Of a DNA stretch of 64,000 bases, positions 50,364 to 59,279 are shown in pieces (positions within the stretch are counted from its first letter, which is position 1; every line of letters begins with the position of its first letter). The notes beneath the pieces were generated by a model. That model saw only the letters and a list, made by a program, of their open reading frames with translations. It had not been told where the DNA came from and searched no databases. Both the position numbers and the translations under genes were made by a program. This DNA comes from UBA4416 sp964543545 (lineage in GTDB: Bacteria > Bacteroidota > Bacteroidia > B-17B0 > Aurantibacillaceae): the NCBI GenBank assembly GCA_964543545.1, contig CAZIYT010000003.1:310001-374000 (forward strand). The letters run 5' to 3'.

Positions 50364-51005
50364 ATGATGAAAAAAGCACTTGCCCTGATGACTCTCCTGT
50401 TCTGCATCCCGGTCTGCATCAAGGCCCAGGAAGTCAAAAAAAGGTCTTCCAATGAAATAGATGTTTCCTATTACAACTCGTACATCGGGCAGAACATTGC
50501 CGCCGAGTATAACCGCAACTTCGGGAACCACACGCTGGTAATTGGCATTAAATACCACCTGAACCATGATGTCGGTATAACCGAAGGCCTGAGTAACAAC
50601 GACGTCTACTACAAACATTTCTACGCCCGGAAATTTCCGGATCATGTCGGCTTTACCCTCGGCTACGAATACCATTTGAGGGATATCAATCCCTACGTGT
50701 CGCCTTACCTGCTTTATAACCTGCAATATGCGCGCATGCCTACCAAGCATGTCTGGGCAAACAGAGACTCTCAGTATGGCTACAAATACAACCAGGTATA
50801 CCAGGGGCCCTTTATTGCGCTCGAAAATACTATAGGCGCAGGCTTTTCCGTGAAGCTCACCGATTGGCTTTCGCTGAACCAAAGCGGCGGTGTGAACCTG
50901 CCTTTCCTATACAATGGGGCTCCTTCCCTGAACTACGTCTTACCGGGCTGGAACTTCGACGGCATTTCCTATCAATGGAGAGCCGGCCTGACGGTGAGCC
51001 TTTGA
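50364..51005 (+). CDS. Exported protein, probable outer-membrane beta-barrel
   Basis: 213 aa. Signal peptide about 1-22 (FCIPVCIKAQ). The mature part is a series of amphipathic strands rich in Tyr/Asn/Phe (IDVSYYNSYIGQNIAAEYNR, HTLVIGIKYHLN, VGFTLGYEYHL) ending in a strand with the terminal Leu (WRAGLTVSL). This is the pattern of a small 8- to 10-strand outer-membrane barrel. No enzymatic motif. Confidence 0.75.
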   Translation: MMKKALALMTLLFCIPVCIKAQEVKKRSSNEIDVSYYNSYIGQNIAAEYNRNFGNHTLVIGIKYHLNHDVGITEGLSNNDVYYKHFYARKFPDHVGFTLGYEYHLRDINPYVSPYLLYNLQYARMPTKHVWANRDSQYGYKYNQVYQGPFIALENTIGAGFSVKLTDWLSLNQSGGVNLPFLYNGAPSLNYVLPGWNFDGISYQWRAGLTVSL

Positions 51006-51092
51006 AGAGCAAACCGCTAAGCAAGCAGACCATAGTCCCGTCGCCGGGTCCTGAAGACCTTCCGCATCTCATACGATATCCGGGCAAATGCT

Positions 51093-51100
51093 TATCTTTG
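51093..51100 (+). promoter_or_regulatory. -7 box in front of truA
   Basis: TATCTTTG (51093-51100) is an exact TAnnTTTG match ending five bases before the truA ATG at 51106, so the mRNA would be leaderless or nearly so. No good TTG is seen about 19 bp upstream. Confidence 0.55.
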
Positions 51101-51105
51101 CGCCC

Positions 51106-51870
51106 ATGCCTCGCTATTTTATCCAGCTTGCCTATAACGGCGCCAACTACAACGGTTGGCAGGAACAGGATAATACGCCGCACACCGTGCAGCAGGTGCT
51201 TCGCGAGAAACTCTCGATGATCCTGGGAGAAGCCATAGACATTACCGGCTGCGGCCGCACCGATACCGGCGTGCATGCCAAAGATTACTACGCTCACTTC
51301 GACTCCGCGAAAAACGATCTGCACCTTCCGTCGTCCAATTGTGTCTACAAGCTCAATAAGGTACTGCCTTACGAAATTGCGATCAGGCAGATTTACCCGG
51401 TGAAGCCGGAAGCCAGCGCCCGCTTCGATGCCGAATGGAGAAGCTACGGCTACTACATTCACCGGCAGAAAGATCCTTTCCTCTTCAACACCTCCCTGTA
51501 TGTATTCGGCGAGCTGGACATTGAGCTCATGAACAAGGCCGCAGCGCATTTGCTCACGGTTACCGACTTCACGAGCTTCAGCAAGGTGAATACCCAAACG
51601 TTTACCAACAACTGCAGCGTCACCGAAGCCGTCTGGGAAAAACTGAATGAGAACGAATATGTTTTCAGGATTACCGCCAACCGCTTTCTGCGCAACATGG
51701 TGCGCGCCATTGTAGGCACGCTGCTGGAGACCGGCAAGGGGAAGCTGAGCATCGTACAATTCAAAGCCATCTGCGAAAGCAAAAACCGCTCGGAGGCCGG
51801 TATGTCGGCACCGGGGCATGCCCTTTATTTAACTCATATCCACTACCCGGAAACTATTTTTAATGTCTGA
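51106..51870 (+). CDS. truA: tRNA pseudouridine(38-40) synthase
   Basis: 254 aa from the ATG at 51106 (MPRYFIQLAYNGANYNGWQ); the frame six codons longer would start before the -7 box. The catalytic Asp53 lies in GCGRTDTGVHA, and RFLRNMVRAIVGTLLETG is the second family hallmark. Modifies the anticodon arm of tRNA. It overlaps the ABC exporter start by 8 nt, so the two are coupled. Confidence 0.96.
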   Translation: MPRYFIQLAYNGANYNGWQEQDNTPHTVQQVLREKLSMILGEAIDITGCGRTDTGVHAKDYYAHFDSAKNDLHLPSSNCVYKLNKVLPYEIAIRQIYPVKPEASARFDAEWRSYGYYIHRQKDPFLFNTSLYVFGELDIELMNKAAAHLLTVTDFTSFSKVNTQTFTNNCSVTEAVWEKLNENEYVFRITANRFLRNMVRAIVGTLLETGKGKLSIVQFKAICESKNRSEAGMSAPGHALYLTHIHYPETIFNV

Positions 51871-53641
51871 TACCGCCCCAAAATCTAAACTCAACCTCAA
51901 CCTGCTGAAACGGATCCTGTCCTACAGCAAGCCTTATAAAACCTTATTCGGGCTGGCGGTGGCCCTTACGCTTGTCTTATCGGCCCTCTCCATCGTGAGG
52001 CCGCTGCTCATCAACCAGGCGCTGAATGCGGTGGGAATCGAGAACCCCGGCGTGGAAGGCTACAAGGCGCCGGCCGAGCGCATGCACTTTCTAAATACGA
52101 TGGGGCTTTTCCTCATCGGCATTCTCTTGCTGGAAGCTCTGTTGCAGTTTACCAATATTTACATTACCAATTTGCTGGGGCAGAACATCGTGAAGGACCT
52201 CCGGCTCCAGGTATATAAGCACATCCTGAAGCTGAAGAATACTTACTTTGATAATACACCCGTTGGTACGCTGGTTACCCGCTCCGTATCGGATATCGAA
52301 AGCCTGAGCGATGTCTTTTCCCAGGGCTTTATCGTCATTGCCGGCGATATCCTCACTATCGTCATTTTTGTAAGCGCCATGCTCCTGAAAAACTGGGCCA
52401 TTGCGCTGGTCACGCTCAGCACGATTCCCATGCTGCTCATCGCCACCAACATCTTCAAGAACGGCGTCAAAAAAACATTTACCGAAGTGCGCAATGCTGT
52501 AGCCTCGCTCAATGCCTTTACCAACGAGCACATCACCGGCATGCGCATCATCCAGATCTTCAACCGCGAGCAGGCGGAGTACGATAAGTTCAAACAGATC
52601 AATGAAAAGCATAAGACGGCCAATATCCGCTCCATCTGGTATTACTCGGTATTCTTCCCGGTAGTAGAGATTCTTTCCGCTATTTCCATTGCGCTTTTCG
52701 TGTGGTTTGCCGGCTTAAAATCCAATACCTATAACCTCGGCCTGGGCGACATTACCTTTTTCATCATGATGATCAACATGGTGTTCCGCCCTATCCGGAT
52801 GCTGGCAGACCGGCTGAATACGCTGCAAATGGGCATTGTGGCCTCCGAAAGGGTATTTAAGGTGCTCGATACCGAAGAGATCATACACGACGGGGGCAGC
52901 GTACCGGCTCTGCAGATCGAAGGAAAAATAGAATTCAAAGAGGTGTGGTTTGCCTATAAAGAGGATAACTATGTGTTGAAAGGCATTTCCTTCGTAATCG
53001 AAAAAGGAAGAACGGTAGCCATCATCGGTGCTACCGGCGCGGGAAAATCGAGCATCATCAATTTGCTGAGCCGCTTTTATGAGATCAACAAAGGCGAGAT
53101 CCTGATCGATGATGTCAACATCAAAGATTATAAGCTGGCGGAGCTGAGGAGATCGGTAGGGGTGGTATTGCAGGACGTGTTCCTCTTCAACGACAGCATT
53201 TTAAATAACATCACGCTACACAACCCGGAGATCACCGAAGCCGATGTGATCCGCGCCGCCAAAGAGATTGGCATTGACGAATTTTTCAGTGAGCTGCCCG
53301 GCGGCTACCACTACCACGTGAAAGAGCGCGGCGCCACGCTTTCGGCAGGGCAACGCCAGCTCGTGGCTTTTGTACGCGCCTATGTGTATAACCCGCCGGT
53401 ATTCGTACTCGACGAGGCAACGTCTTCCATCGACCTGGAAACGGAAAAACTCATTCAGAAAGCCTCGCTGGAATTGTCGAAGAACAGGACCTCGATCATC
53501 ATCGCGCACCGCCTCTCCACCATCCATCATGCCGATAGCATTATCGTGATGGACAAAGGAACGATCAAAGAGCAAGGCAAAACCTCCGAGCTCAAAGACA
53601 AGGTAGATGGGGTGTACAGGAAGATGCTGGAGATTTCTTAA
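51863..53641 (+). CDS. ABC exporter, half-transporter (MsbA/type IV fold)
   Basis: 592 aa. Six helices in residues about 20-320, then a nucleotide-binding domain with Walker A GATGAGKS (389-396), Q-loop VLQDVFLFN, signature LSAGQRQ (in place of LSGGQ), Walker B VFVLDEATS and H-loop IAHRLS. Works as a homodimer or heterodimer to export a lipid, drug or peptide; the substrate cannot be read. It is linked to truA by overlap. The repeat element at 53647 begins 5 bp after its stop. Confidence 0.95.
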   Translation: MSDTAPKSKLNLNLLKRILSYSKPYKTLFGLAVALTLVLSALSIVRPLLINQALNAVGIENPGVEGYKAPAERMHFLNTMGLFLIGILLLEALLQFTNIYITNLLGQNIVKDLRLQVYKHILKLKNTYFDNTPVGTLVTRSVSDIESLSDVFSQGFIVIAGDILTIVIFVSAMLLKNWAIALVTLSTIPMLLIATNIFKNGVKKTFTEVRNAVASLNAFTNEHITGMRIIQIFNREQAEYDKFKQINEKHKTANIRSIWYYSVFFPVVEILSAISIALFVWFAGLKSNTYNLGLGDITFFIMMINMVFRPIRMLADRLNTLQMGIVASERVFKVLDTEEIIHDGGSVPALQIEGKIEFKEVWFAYKEDNYVLKGISFVIEKGRTVAIIGATGAGKSSIINLLSRFYEINKGEILIDDVNIKDYKLAELRRSVGVVLQDVFLFNDSILNNITLHNPEITEADVIRAAKEIGIDEFFSELPGGYHYHVKERGATLSAGQRQLVAFVRAYVYNPPVFVLDEATSSIDLETEKLIQKASLELSKNRTSIIIAHRLSTIHHADSIIVMDKGTIKEQGKTSELKDKVDGVYRKMLEIS

Positions 53642-53646
53642 AACAC

Positions 53647-53941
53647 TTAACCGCAGAGGGACGCAAAGAAAAAAGCGCAGAGAGCGCGGAGTTTTTTAGA
53701 TCGTTGAGATGGCGTCTTTTGTCACTTCGAGTGGCGACCCGGTTCCTTTTCGGGTCACGACACGTCGTGATATCGGGAAATGTTTCCGGAAATAATTCCT
53801 TGTCGTTCTCGATACTCCCGATGGCTATCGTGATTTTGCAAAGAGGTACGCAAAAAACACTCGAACTGACAAGGCAGATCTGCGCCATCCGTATTCTCAC
53901 TTTGTGTTCTCTCTGCGCCTACTCTGTTTCTTTGCGGTTAA
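53647..53941. mobile_element. Nested non-coding inverted-repeat element (MITE-like)
   Basis: Outer ends: TTAACCGCAGAGGGACGC... (from 53647) matches the reverse complement of ...CTTTGCGGTTAA (to 53941), as an imperfect terminal repeat of about 42 bp with CGCAGAGAG words. Inside it, TTGTCACTTCGAGTG (53719-53733) pairs with CACTCGAACTGACAA (53858-53872), one mismatch. Further inside are GACCCG/CGGGTC, TCACGAC-AC-GTCGTGA and ATCGGGA/TCCCGAT hairpins. No reading frame of note. It fills most of the 393-bp gap after the ABC exporter. Confidence 0.65.
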
Positions 53942-54034
53942 TCTAATTATCACATCTCTAAACCTGTTTAGCCAAAGATTTAACTTTTAAGTAACCGGAT
54001 TTTTTCTATTTTAGGATATTAAACCTTTTATTCT
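53942..54034 (+). other. Leader region of the amidase gene
   Basis: AT-rich; contains the palindrome CTAAAC-CT-GTTTAG (53958-53971) and a TATTTTAG box about 20 bp before the ATG that is two bases off the -7 consensus. Nothing stronger is visible. Confidence 0.4.
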
Positions 54035-57000
54035 ATGAGAAAAATTCTACTGTTTCTCCCCCTTTTGTTTGTGTTAGCGACGTTTGCCAATGGCAATGAG
54101 CAGCTGGTCAATAATCCCTATGCCTCTGTCTTCCGGAAAGCTTACAGCTTAAATCCCTCTATCCCCAAAGGCATCCTGGAATCGGTGGCCTGGTCGCAGA
54201 GCCGTTTTGCGGACCTGAACATGGCAGGCGTAGAACCCAGCTGTATTGGCTATCCCACGGCTTACGGCATGATGGGGCTCACGGAAGACGGCAAAGGTTA
54301 TTTTAGAAATAACCTGATTGCTGTTTCCCAACTTTCCGGTTATTCTGTCCAGGATATCAAAAGCAATCCTGAGAAAAACATCCTGGCTTATGCCAAAGCT
54401 TTCTCTGTACTCCAACAGCAGCAGCATGTGTACGGCAACAACCTGGCAGATTATAAGCTCATCTTCGTCGCGCTTAGCGAATTGCCCCTCACCAATGATC
54501 TGCAGAATGATTTCGCCATCAATGCCCAGCTCTACCAGCTGTATTGGTTCCTTGCCAATGGTGAGCTACAGGACTTTTACGGCTTTCCGGATTACGGAAT
54601 CAATTTGAAAACGATTTTCGGCAGTAATTATAATATACTAAGCTCTTCTTCTGTCATCATCAGCCCACAAACCATTACTAACGGTTCAGGAACTACCTTC
54701 CAGGCGACACATGTGTCCAACTCCGTGGCATCGGTAGACTACGGCCCTGCCCTGTCGAACTTCACGACCTGCAATTACAGCTCACGCAGCGGCACCGCTA
54801 TTACCATGGTGGCCATCCACGATGTGGAAGGAAGCTATGCCGGCTGTATCTCCTGGTTCAAGAACTGCAGCGCCAATGCCTCTGCACACTATGTGATCCG
54901 CAGCTCCGACGGGCAGGTCACACAGATGGTATTGGAAAGCAATAAGGCCTGGCACATCGGCTCTGAGAATCCTTACACACTGGGGATCGAGCACGAAGGC
55001 TATAATAACAATGCGGCCTGGTACACCACGGCGATGCTCACCTCGAGCGCCGACCTGGTACGCGATATGTGTGCGGACAATGCTATTAACCCGCTGCGCT
55101 GCTATTTCGGGCCGGGATGCAGCGGCACCACGCAGCAATGCCAGCAGGGAACTTGTGTGAAGATCAAGGGCCACCAGATGTTCCCGAACCAAACGCACAA
55201 CGACCCGGGGCCTTACTGGAACTGGGACAAATTCTATAAACTGCTGAACAATGCTCCTGTTATCACCACCGTGACAGCCACCTCCGGAAGCTTCTACGAT
55301 ACCGGCGGTGCCTCGGCAAACTACTCCAACGATGAACGCAAGCTCTGGCTCTTCCAGCCCTCCGGCGCCACGTCGATCAGCATGAACTTTACGGCGTTCA
55401 ATTTAGAGAACAAATACGATTACCTTTTCATCTACGATGGCAACAGCGTGAACGCGCCCCTGATCGGGAAATACACGAGTACAGTCACACCGGGAAACAT
55501 CAACTCCTCGGGCCCGAGCTTATTAATTGAATTCCGTTCCGATTGTGCGACCACCAATCCCGGCTGGGCAGCAACCTATACCACCAATGCTACCGTAACG
55601 AATACTGTGGATGTGGTAAACCCTAGTACCCAGGTAAATACCAGCAATGCCTGGGATACCACGGCCTTCACTGCTTTTTTCACCGATGCCGATGCAGGAG
55701 GCTCCGGGCTTGAAAAAAGCTATTACCAGGTGATTGATTTTGATGGCACGGAATGGAGAGGAAATTACACGCATGGCTTTTTCTCCGACAATTTCGATTT
55801 AGCCATACACCCGGAGTGGACACAAAAAACAGGCATCTGGGGCATTAACGGCAATGCGCTGGAACAAACCGATGAAGTCAGCACAGCGGCCTCCAATACC
55901 AATATCTATGCGGCACTTACGCAAACGCTTTCCAACCGCTACCTCTATAATTTCAAAGCGAAGATCGATGGCACAGGCAGCAACAGGCGCGCGGGCTTTC
56001 ACTTTTTTGTGAACCACCCTGATTCGGTGAACCGTGGCAATTCTTATTTTGTGTATTTCCGTTTGGACGGCACACAGCAGGTACAGCTTTATGAAACCTC
56101 TTATTCCGGCGGCGTGAATATTTTCGGCTCTCCGACCTTCACGGCTCCTGTTTCTTTCACTGCCAACCAATGGTACGATTTCAAAGTGATCTACGATCGC
56201 ATCACCGGGAAGATGGATGTATACAAGGACAATACTCCGATTGCGACCTGGACAGATCCTACGCCACTTGCTTCAGGGGCATACATTTCTTTCAGAAGCG
56301 GCAATTGCAAATGGACCCTCGATGAGATCAAGGTATACCGTTCGCGCCCGACAGCATCCGTGAGTGTTTCCGTAGGAACGGGAAATACCAATGACGTACG
56401 TTATCAGAATCCCTCTCCGACACAAAATGCCTGCAAGGTGAAATCCATTGTAAATGACGGAGCCGGAAATCTATCGTCTATTTTCTATTATGATAAAAAC
56501 ATCGACTGGACGAGGCCTTCCAACGTCACAAGCATCAACGATGGGAAAGCCGCAGATATCTCTACGGTAATCACGAGCGATTCCTTATCGGCCAACTGGA
56601 ACTCTTCCAAAGATCTGCATTCGGGCATTGCCCGTTATTGGTACTCTATCGGCACCACGCCGGGCGCCACCAACACACTCACCTGGACCAGCAACTGGGG
56701 CGATACCACCGTCACCGCCAAAAACCTTAGCCTGACACAGGGCGCAACGTATTATTTCACTGTGCGCTCGGAGAACGGCGCAGGCATGTTCAGTAATGTG
56801 ATCACTTCCAACGGGCAAATGCTGTCGACGGCCACCAATACGACTACCAGCTCGCTGCAAGAGCTCAGTGAAGGGAAAAACATTTCCGTGTATCCGAATC
56901 CTTTTAATCAAAGCATTGAGCTGAGCGTGAACCTGCCAGAAGACAGTGAGCTGAGCATTGGCCTGTTTGATGCGCTTGGAAAGGAAATGATAAGCTATCA

Positions 57001-57130
57001 ATCCAAGGAAAGCAAAGGTCTTTACACTAAAACGATCGATGCAAAAAGCCTGAACATGAGTGCCGGTCATTATTTCGTGAGGGTACAGTACGGGAAGTAC
57101 AGTTTTACAAAAAAAGTAGTGAAGGAATAA
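54035..57130 (+). CDS. T9SS-exported N-acetylmuramoyl-L-alanine amidase with lysozyme-like and CUB domains
   Basis: 1031 aa. Signal peptide about 1-20; a helical lysozyme/SLT-like region (about 30-190: NPSIPKGILESVAWSQSRF, AYGMMGL); an amidase_2 domain with zinc ligands His262 (VAIHDVEG), the AWH His, and His388/Asp390 (THNDPGP); a CUB-like domain (about 415-510, FYDTGGASANYSNDE, YDYLFIYDG); a concanavalin-like region; a fibronectin-like segment; and a type A T9SS sorting domain (last about 80, SVYPNPFNQSIELSV to FTKKVVKE). It should cut peptidoglycan stem peptides outside the cell, of prey or neighbours rather than its own wall. Confidence 0.92.
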   Translation: MRKILLFLPLLFVLATFANGNEQLVNNPYASVFRKAYSLNPSIPKGILESVAWSQSRFADLNMAGVEPSCIGYPTAYGMMGLTEDGKGYFRNNLIAVSQLSGYSVQDIKSNPEKNILAYAKAFSVLQQQQHVYGNNLADYKLIFVALSELPLTNDLQNDFAINAQLYQLYWFLANGELQDFYGFPDYGINLKTIFGSNYNILSSSSVIISPQTITNGSGTTFQATHVSNSVASVDYGPALSNFTTCNYSSRSGTAITMVAIHDVEGSYAGCISWFKNCSANASAHYVIRSSDGQVTQMVLESNKAWHIGSENPYTLGIEHEGYNNNAAWYTTAMLTSSADLVRDMCADNAINPLRCYFGPGCSGTTQQCQQGTCVKIKGHQMFPNQTHNDPGPYWNWDKFYKLLNNAPVITTVTATSGSFYDTGGASANYSNDERKLWLFQPSGATSISMNFTAFNLENKYDYLFIYDGNSVNAPLIGKYTSTVTPGNINSSGPSLLIEFRSDCATTNPGWAATYTTNATVTNTVDVVNPSTQVNTSNAWDTTAFTAFFTDADAGGSGLEKSYYQVIDFDGTEWRGNYTHGFFSDNFDLAIHPEWTQKTGIWGINGNALEQTDEVSTAASNTNIYAALTQTLSNRYLYNFKAKIDGTGSNRRAGFHFFVNHPDSVNRGNSYFVYFRLDGTQQVQLYETSYSGGVNIFGSPTFTAPVSFTANQWYDFKVIYDRITGKMDVYKDNTPIATWTDPTPLASGAYISFRSGNCKWTLDEIKVYRSRPTASVSVSVGTGNTNDVRYQNPSPTQNACKVKSIVNDGAGNLSSIFYYDKNIDWTRPSNVTSINDGKAADISTVITSDSLSANWNSSKDLHSGIARYWYSIGTTPGATNTLTWTSNWGDTTVTAKNLSLTQGATYYFTVRSENGAGMFSNVITSNGQMLSTATNTTTSSLQELSEGKNISVYPNPFNQSIELSVNLPEDSELSIGLFDALGKEMISYQSKESKGLYTKTIDAKSLNMSAGHYFVRVQYGKYSFTKKVVKE

Positions 57131-57152
57131 AATAATCTCCACGAAACGGAAA

Positions 57153-57188
57153 ACAAAGGCATGTAGATTATTTTCTATATGCCTTTGT
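57153..57188 (+). terminator. Hairpin after the amidase gene
   Basis: ACAAAGGCAT (57153-57162) pairs perfectly with ATGCCTTTGT (57179-57188). The loop has a further TAGA/TCTA match. T-tract is weak, so termination is likely but not certain. Confidence 0.7.
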
Positions 57189-57257
57189 TGTATCATGCCA
57201 CTGCAACAGTTGAAATCAATTTTAATTTTTTTTCATCTTTACATGCTATAAAACCAT

Positions 57258-57265
57258 TAGTTTTG
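57258..57265 (+). promoter_or_regulatory. -7 box of the phosphoesterase gene
   Basis: TAGTTTTG matches TAnnTTTG and ends four bases before the ATG at 57270, predicting a leaderless transcript. A TTTA (57238-57241) at the -33 distance is only a partial match. Confidence 0.55.
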
Positions 57266-57269
57266 CAGC

Positions 57270-57767
57270 ATGAAACGCATCCTTCTGATCTCCGATACGC
57301 ATAGCTACCTTGATCCTGCTCTCATGAAGCATATCGAAGCGGCGGATGAAGTATGGCATGGCGGTGATATCGGTTCCCTGACGGTTACCGATACGATCAA
57401 AGCGCTGAAGCCTTTGCGCGCGGTGTATGGAAATATCGATGATGCGAATGCCCGAAAAGAATTTCCAAAGAATTTAATTTTCACCTGTGAGGATGTGAAA
57501 GTATTTATCACCCATATCTGCGGGCAACCCACCAATTACCTGAAAGAAGTGAAGGACATCATCGCGGCAGAGAAGCCAAAGCTATTTATCTGCGGTCATT
57601 CCCATATCCTCAAAGTGATGTACCAGGCGCAGTATGAATTACTGCACATGAACCCCGGAGCCTGCGGCACCCATGGCTTCCACCAGGTAAAGACGGCCCT
57701 GAGATTCGCTGTGGATGCGGGAGAGATCAAAGACCTCGCCATCATCGAGCTGGGCAGCAGATTGTAA
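57270..57767 (+). CDS. YfcE/MJ0936-type metallophosphoesterase
   Basis: 165 aa calcineurin-like phosphodiesterase fold: metal ligands in ISDTHSY (D9, H11), HGGDIGS (D33), YGNID (N55), THICG and CGHSH (H110, H112). Bacterial relatives hydrolyse phosphodiesters with Mn2+. Monocistronic: hairpins stand on both sides. Physiological substrate unknown. Confidence 0.93.
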   Translation: MKRILLISDTHSYLDPALMKHIEAADEVWHGGDIGSLTVTDTIKALKPLRAVYGNIDDANARKEFPKNLIFTCEDVKVFITHICGQPTNYLKEVKDIIAAEKPKLFICGHSHILKVMYQAQYELLHMNPGACGTHGFHQVKTALRFAVDAGEIKDLAIIELGSRL

Positions 57768-58241
57768 TTTTCTTCATTCCCACAAATTTTCTTCCGTTAA
57801 ATTCCGGTTAATTTTGAGCGATTTCAAGGTCCATTTTATGCTATATTTTGTAGCATTTTAAAACTACAAAAATAAACATAGCTTAAAAACAGCGTGTTAT
57901 ATTTTTAAACTTTTTAGACGGGATTAACACTGCAATTTGTGTTTTTAAATTGCGTTACTTTGTAGAGTAAACATTAAAAAACACACAAACATGAATAAAA
58001 GAACTCCCCCGTTTTTTTGTCTGCCGAGCAAAGCTCCGGACAAAGTGATTCACCACAAAACCTCTCAAAATTGCCGGAGTGTAGGCATTCCGATTATTAA
58101 AAGCCTAAGAGCTTAATCCAATCTTTTACAGCCATTGAACGAATTCGGCAAATTGCTGTCATGGGTATACTATGCCCGAACTGAAGCATGACTTCAAAAG
58201 AAAAATTATTTAAAAACAAACCATAAACAAAAAAACACATC
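57768..58241. other. Structured intergenic region upstream of the fibre/esterase/glycosidase operon
   Basis: 474 bp. ATGCTA (57838-57843) pairs with TAGCAT (57851-57856), while TTTTGTAG (57846-57853) pairs with CTACAAAA (57864-57871); the two hairpins share bases and exclude each other. A TTACTTTG box (57955-57962) near -7 consensus precedes a 41-codon frame at 57991. Further on, GTCATG...CATGAC and TTCGG...CCGAA can pair around 58146-58190. This suggests a long structured leader; nothing identified with certainty. Confidence 0.45.
57991..58116 (+). CDS. Possible short peptide (41 aa), leader or spurious
   Basis: ATG at 57991, stop TAA at 58114-58116. Starts MNKRTPPFFCLPSKAPDKVI. It follows an A-rich leader (ACACACAAAC) of the kind used by neighbouring genes and a -7-like box about 30 bp upstream. 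No homologue is recognised and codon use is not informative at this length. May be a leader peptide or chance. Confidence 0.25.
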   Translation: MNKRTPPFFCLPSKAPDKVIHHKTSQNCRSVGIPIIKSLRA

Positions 58242-59279
58242 ATGAAAACAAAAATGAAAATTCTGGCGCTGGCGATCAGCGCAATCGCTTTATCAAATGC
58301 CGCTATGGCACAAACGTGGTCTGGCTCAGGCACAGCTACAGGAGATGCATACCGGACAGGGAATGTAGGTATTGATAATAGTAGCCCTTCGGAAAAGCTC
58401 GATGTTAATGGCAATATCGTTGTCCCATTCGGGAATTTTTTCGGCACTTCGGGCACCACTTACAAAAAGCTCCTTCAAACAGGATGGGATGTAACTAATA
58501 ACGACTACCTGTCATTTTACACAGCAGGAGCTAACGCTGCCGATCAGAATGAAAAAATGAGGATTACCATGAATGGCAGACTAGGCCTTGGCATCGTTGA
58601 TCCGAAAGCAAGACTACATGTCTATGAATCAACTGCTTTAACGTCGGGAAGCGGACAGTTTATGCCATTAACAAGCGTTTCCGGTAATACCGGAAGTAAT
58701 GCACTTCATCATAATACCTGGTTGCAACGGAATTCTAGTGGATTAGGAAACTGGTCTGATGTTGTCCTCGTTGACGGGCTGTCAATCGACGGCTCCTTTG
58801 CTAACCTAAATTCGACAACCGGAGATAATGCCAAAACCTGGTGGAAACGACATGCATATTCAAACACTCAAACATGGGGTGACGGAAGTAATACATATAT
58901 GTCGCTTGAACAAGGCAAATTATGCATTGGCACAAAACGATCCACAGCGCATTCAAATGCATTACTTAGCGTTGACGGCAAAGTTGTTTGCAAGGACCTA
59001 TATGTGACTGCGTCATCCGATTGGCCTGACTTCGTATTCGAAAAAAACTACCAGTTAACCAATCTTTATGCCGTGCGTGATTACTATGAGGCCAATAAGC
59101 ATCTTCCTAACGTACCGACAGCCTGCGAAATTGAAGAAAAAGGCATCAATATGTCAGAAATGAGCGCTATCCAGATGCAAAAGATCGAAGAGCTGACAAT
59201 CTATATTATTCAACTGAAAACAGAGCTGGACGAATTGAAAAAACAGCTTCCTGTAAAAACCGATACACATCATGATTAA
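58242..59279 (+). CDS. Exported fibre-like protein with C-terminal coiled coil
   Basis: 345 aa. Signal peptide (about 1-24, ALSNAAMAQ). The GNVGIDNSSPSEKLDVNGNI motif is a hallmark of beta-helical fibre/tail-spike-like proteins found in Bacteroidota. The end has DWPDFVFEKNYQLTNLYAVRDYYEANKHLPNVP followed by a 50-residue coiled coil (IQMQKIEELTIYIIQLKTEL). This resembles S74-peptidase fibres without an evident protease dyad. It overlaps the esterase gene by 8 nt. Role probably structural, at the surface. Confidence 0.82.
   Translation: MKTKMKILALAISAIALSNAAMAQTWSGSGTATGDAYRTGNVGIDNSSPSEKLDVNGNIVVPFGNFFGTSGTTYKKLLQTGWDVTNNDYLSFYTAGANAADQNEKMRITMNGRLGLGIVDPKARLHVYESTALTSGSGQFMPLTSVSGNTGSNALHHNTWLQRNSSGLGNWSDVVLVDGLSIDGSFANLNSTTGDNAKTWWKRHAYSNTQTWGDGSNTYMSLEQGKLCIGTKRSTAHSNALLSVDGKVVCKDLYVTASSDWPDFVFEKNYQLTNLYAVRDYYEANKHLPNVPTACEIEEKGINMSEMSAIQMQKIEELTIYIIQLKTELDELKKQLPVKTDTHHD

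Noticed and set aside
50857..51819. 320-codon minus-strand frame opposite truA
   Set aside because: Antisense shadow of truA and the barrel gene; low-complexity Arg/Gly content and no recognisable motif.
53704..53946. 80-codon frame in the gap after the ABC exporter
   Set aside because: It is made of the nested inverted repeats; no leader, promoter or homology is visible.
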